From: Toxoplasma gondii ME49
Lineage: Eukaryota > Apicomplexa > Conoidasida > Eucoccidiorida > Sarcocystidae
Direction of reading: 5' to 3'
Assembly (NCBI RefSeq): GCF_000006565.2
Contig: NC_031473.1
Location: forward strand, 620,001 to 684,000
Length of the DNA: 64,000 nucleotides
This document shows, piece by piece, positions 61,701 to 64,000 of the stretch (position 1 is the stretch's first letter; every line of letters starts with the position of its first letter). Position numbers and translations under genes: made by a program. The notes under the pieces were generated by a model, which had not been told where the DNA came from, searched no databases, and saw only the letters and a list, made by a program, of their open reading frames with translations.

Positions 61701-64000
61701 GAAAACGAACCGTTCTCGGTAAAGCAAAGCTGACGCGGGAACGGAAAAGATTGTTCATCAAAGATACAAACCTGCAGTTGCTTCAGCTCTCCTGCGCAAG
61801 CTCCCAGTAAGAGGCGTACACCACGAGGTTCAGAAAACGAAGACGTCTACGAATACTGAGTCCCCAAGGCCTCCAAGGGGACTGAAGAGACGCCAAAGCG
61901 CCTACTGCAACTGGGGAGAGCAACTGCTGGCAGGAAACGTGTAGAGACAGAGAAAAAGAGATATCTTAACTAGAAAAACGCCGAGAAAAACTTCTGCAAC
62001 ACGCATGCCTCTAACGACGCCTTTTTTTACATGCGTCTATACCAATATCTACGCGTACGGTAGGCATGCACGATGATCCCCTTGAGGACAGAGACGGATT
62101 CATTTCGACCCAAACATAGAAACATCAGTATATATACATGTATACAAATGTACATTTATACGTATGCATGCACATATACGTGAACCTCTCTTTCGTGCCA
62201 TTTGGAGAACCACTGATAGGATAGATGTCTGGACTGAGAATAGCAAAACGGAGTGTGTATTTTTTCGCCTACTTTTGTTTGGGAGGCTCCGGCGTCGTCT
62301 GTTGGGGTTTTGGAAAGTGCATTTTCCAGAATGCCTTTGCTTTCGTCTTGCGGTTTGTGAAGTTGCAAAGAATTCCGCGCTCGCAAGAGGACCTCCTCAG
62401 TGGGTACATCGAGGAGAATGTGGAGATCCACGCCACCTGGAATGAGGCTCTAAACAGCCAGAGTGCACACACAAACGCATGCAGGGAGAGGCCCCAGAGG
62501 TTGCACACTAGAAGAAGATTCCTGTTTTTCTAAAGACCGAGAAAAGCTCCAAGCGTTGCTCGAGGTGTACGCGAGAACACACACACGACTCAGCGGCCTG
62601 TGGCGCTCGTCAAAAAATTGAACAGAAACAACGAAGAAAGCGCAAAACTGCAACCTTCCATGCCTGCTTCGCCTCCGGCCCCATTCGCGGAAGTCAACAC
62701 ACCTGATGGGAGGAGGCTAAGTGCCTGGGAAGCGTTTCGAGAGATGGAGAAAAAGAAGCAGCGAGAGCGGAAGACGGAACAGTTTCTCGAGAAGGGTGTA
62801 GGAGGTTTAAAAAGTCGGCTTTCCCCTCCCTCCACGGAGGCCGAGTCAGAAACCTCTATCTCGAGAAAGGCGGACGGTAGCGTGAACGTTGTTGATATTT
62901 TCCGAGTGCGCGAAAGCTTCAGACAAACCTCCACATGCTCCCGTTCTGAGTCCAGAGAGCGCAGATCGACCAGCAGCGAGAGGTTGCGCATCGCCGGTCT
63001 CTTCTCTCTCCCGCAGACGCTTGATCGTGCTCAAGACTCCAACTTACAGTCTCGCTTTGGAAACTTTCTGGAATGGGGACAACCAGAGAGGCGTTGGATT
63101 TTTCGATGCGAGCTCGGCTTTCCAGTCTCCGATCGGGTGAAACGTATCCCGACAACCGCTCTTCCAACGAGACGCACTGCTCGTAGGTCTGAGGAAATCC
63201 GACAAGAATCCACCCGAGCTTCTGCTGATTTTCCTCACCACCTGTCTCCTTCGAAGGCCTTTCTTTGCCCGGTTTCTGCGGACCCCTCCCCCGGCTCGCG
63301 GGTGCCTTCTCCTTCGCGAGACTCTCCCCGTCCTTCTTCACTCCGGCCTCGAGAAAGTGCACCAGCGCTTCTCTGTCGACATCTGGAAACGTTCTCATCT
63401 TTGCAACAAGCAGCGAAACTGACAACGCGTCTCGCAGCTTCTCTCCTCGCCTCAGCGTCTCGAATGCCTCCGCCCCCAAAGCTCTCAAAGAGGGTACGGC
63501 AGTGGAAGAAGAAGCAGAACCAGAAGCAGCAGAGGAGGCACTAGAGGCAGAACCAGTCAAAGGCGACGAACTGGGAGACGAAAACGATGGTGGAGAGGAG
63601 GGCCGATGTGATGGAGGTTGCCTGTCTCCTTGTGTTGCAGTATGTGTGTTTTCGAGGTCTGTTGGAGGCGAAACGAGAGGTGACGAAGTATTCTGCGCAA
63701 CTTCGACTGGCTGCGCAAGACCAGCTCCGCTGTCGATGCCCTCTAGACTTTCTTTAAGGACGTCTTCGAGGGAGAAGACGTGAAGGCGAAATCGTTGACC
63801 GAGTCGTTTAGCGAGGGTCTTCTTCCCAGAAAACGGTTTTCCTGTGATGACAATTTTCAGAGCGTTTCTCGGGACCTCTTCGGGAGGCTTCACCGGCGCC
63901 TCTGGGTGAAGCAAATCCAAAAGCGTTCCGACGATCGACCCTATTCGATACAACGCAGGTTCGCCATTCGGTTGTTTCACGATCTCTGTCTGCGGCAACT
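50347..64000 (-). CDS. SPEF2: SPEF2/CPC1-type flagellar central-pair protein (5' end beyond window)
   Basis: SPEF2 (CPC1 in Chlamydomonas) is a scaffold of the axonemal central pair; in coccidia only male gametes have flagella. Seventeen minus-strand exons in view: 63048-64000 (partial), 62703-62724, 62273-62436, 61611-61694, 61003-61071, 60111-60225, 59414-59479, 58946-59064, 57929-58111, 56877-57052, 56100-56316, 55458-55560, 54334-54624, 53412-53587, 52530-52817, 51305-52045 and 50347-50832 (TAG). All phases agree. The adenylate-kinase-like domain has a P-loop (GKPFSGKKT) and a degenerate GFPQT, with low-complexity sequence between them, and continues to VDLHILLDVP. Family-typical segments follow: KQELVDAFLQDYNAF, EELHQQVDDLSDALW, MDDWIVGKCLAEH, IFTVKQIQEFVWDL and the C-terminal EF-like region (IDPLEFLLSLALG). 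Exon 51305-52045 adds an Asn/Ser/Thr-rich insertion. The N-terminal CH domain expected for the family would lie right of 64000. The weakest junctions are the donors at 62273, 56100 and 51305. Confidence 0.9.
50984..51014. repeat. (TA)n microsatellite in the last SPEF2 intron
   Basis: A TA run interrupted by one TATACA unit lies in the intron between exons 51305-52045 and 50347-50832. It is non-coding. Confidence 0.9.
53685..53735. repeat. (TA)n with GATA units in a SPEF2 intron
   Basis: TA dinucleotides preceded by TCTA and CT units and followed by GATA units fill part of the intron between exons 54334-54624 and 53412-53587. Confidence 0.9.
55338..55755. repeat. (TA)n microsatellites around SPEF2 exon 55458-55560
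   Basis: TA runs at 55338-55366 and 55690-55755 flank the 103-nt exon on both sides, about 100 and 130 bases away, within its two introns. Confidence 0.85.
56385..56802. repeat. Three (TA)n microsatellites in one SPEF2 intron
   Basis: TA arrays at 56385-56410, 56455-56487 and 56768-56802 all lie in the single intron (56317-56876) that uses the GC donor. Together they occupy nearly a fifth of that intron. Confidence 0.9.
56871..56876 (-). other. GC-AG intron donor in SPEF2
   Basis: Exon 56877-57052 must end in phase 2 to join the family-typical continuation (RYLALERFVTD) at 56316. The only fitting boundary is AG followed by gcaagt on the minus strand, a GC donor with otherwise perfect consensus; the acceptor at 56317 is a normal tttgtag. 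GC-AG introns are a known minor class in eukaryotes. Confidence 0.75.
57196..57335. repeat. (TCTA)n tract in a SPEF2 intron
   Basis: Imperfect TCTA/TCGA/TCTG tetranucleotide units run through the intron between exons 57929-58111 and 56877-57052. Stop codons break the apparent frames and no coding is inferred. Confidence 0.85.
58663..58720. repeat. Compound (TCTA)n(TA)n microsatellite in a SPEF2 intron
   Basis: About six TCTA units run directly into a pure TA array of more than 30 bases, in the intron between exons 58946-59064 and 57929-58111. Confidence 0.92.
60429..60507. repeat. Compound TCTA/TA microsatellite in a SPEF2 intron
   Basis: TATC, TCTA and TA units follow each other in the intron between exons 61003-61071 and 60111-60225. 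A shorter TA run at 61376-61402 lies in the preceding intron. Confidence 0.88.
62703..62724 (-). other. 22-nt micro-exon inside the SPEF2 adenylate-kinase domain
   Basis: The exon ending at 63048 leaves in phase 0 (ACT before gtaagt), while the exon at 62273-62436 (GVDLHILLDVP) must be entered in phase 1. A 22-nt segment between cttcccag and gtgtgt is the right length and reads ALSLLPS plus G, joining smoothly to the next exon. The open frame extends upstream, so a longer exon using an earlier acceptor is possible. Confidence 0.55.

Noticed and set aside
62600..63544. 314-codon plus-strand frame opposite the SPEF2 exons
   Set aside because: The minus strand here encodes a recognisable adenylate-kinase-like domain; the plus frame has no recognisable content.

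Overview
The window reads as nuclear chromosomal DNA of a tissue-cyst coccidian (Sarcocystidae), most like Toxoplasma gondii or a close relative. The clues are GC-rich intron-containing genes with very long disordered extensions, CT-rich leaders, (TA)n and (TCTA)n arrays packed into introns and intergenic DNA, and an apicomplexan-style kinase repertoire. The species call is inference. I see no bacterial, viral or mobile-element genes.

Layout, left to right. (1) 220-3080, plus strand: the last three exons of an unrecognised gene that starts left of the window. (2) 5857-16761, minus: NOT4/CNOT4, the RING-RRM-C3H ubiquitin ligase of the CCR4-NOT complex, 8 exons, about 2507 residues, with a single 5.5-kb last exon. 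(3) 16762-23213: a long stretch without a gene I can support. (4) 23214-30743, minus: a degenerate CAMK/CDPK-like kinase (DFD instead of DFG) with a disordered tail of about 1300 residues, 7 exons including a 32-nt micro-exon. (5) 30744-35724: the shared upstream region between this gene and the next, divergent one. (6) 35725-38081, plus: an MLO-family seven-helix membrane protein fused to C-terminal EF-hands, 7 exons, 670 residues. (7) 39356-47060, plus: a NEK-type kinase with a signal peptide, a large N-terminal region and a transmembrane helix just before the catalytic domain, and nearly 400 residues between DFG and APE; 7 exons, about 1533 residues. (8) 49148-49221, minus: tRNA-Asn(GTT). 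(9) 50347-64000, minus: the middle and C-terminal part of a SPEF2/CPC1-type flagellar central-pair protein with a degenerate adenylate-kinase domain, 17 exons in view, 5' end beyond the right edge.

The gene models were built by reading splice signals and reading-frame phase by hand. For NOT4, the DFD kinase, the MLO protein, the NEK kinase and SPEF2, all proposed junctions are phase-consistent. The genes do not form an operon-like unit. SPEF2 points to the flagellated male gamete, the MLO-EF-hand protein to membrane calcium signalling, and NOT4 to mRNA decay and ribosome quality control. The most unusual items are the receptor-like NEK kinase with its giant activation-segment insertion, the MLO-EF-hand fusion, and the kinase that has lost several canonical residues.
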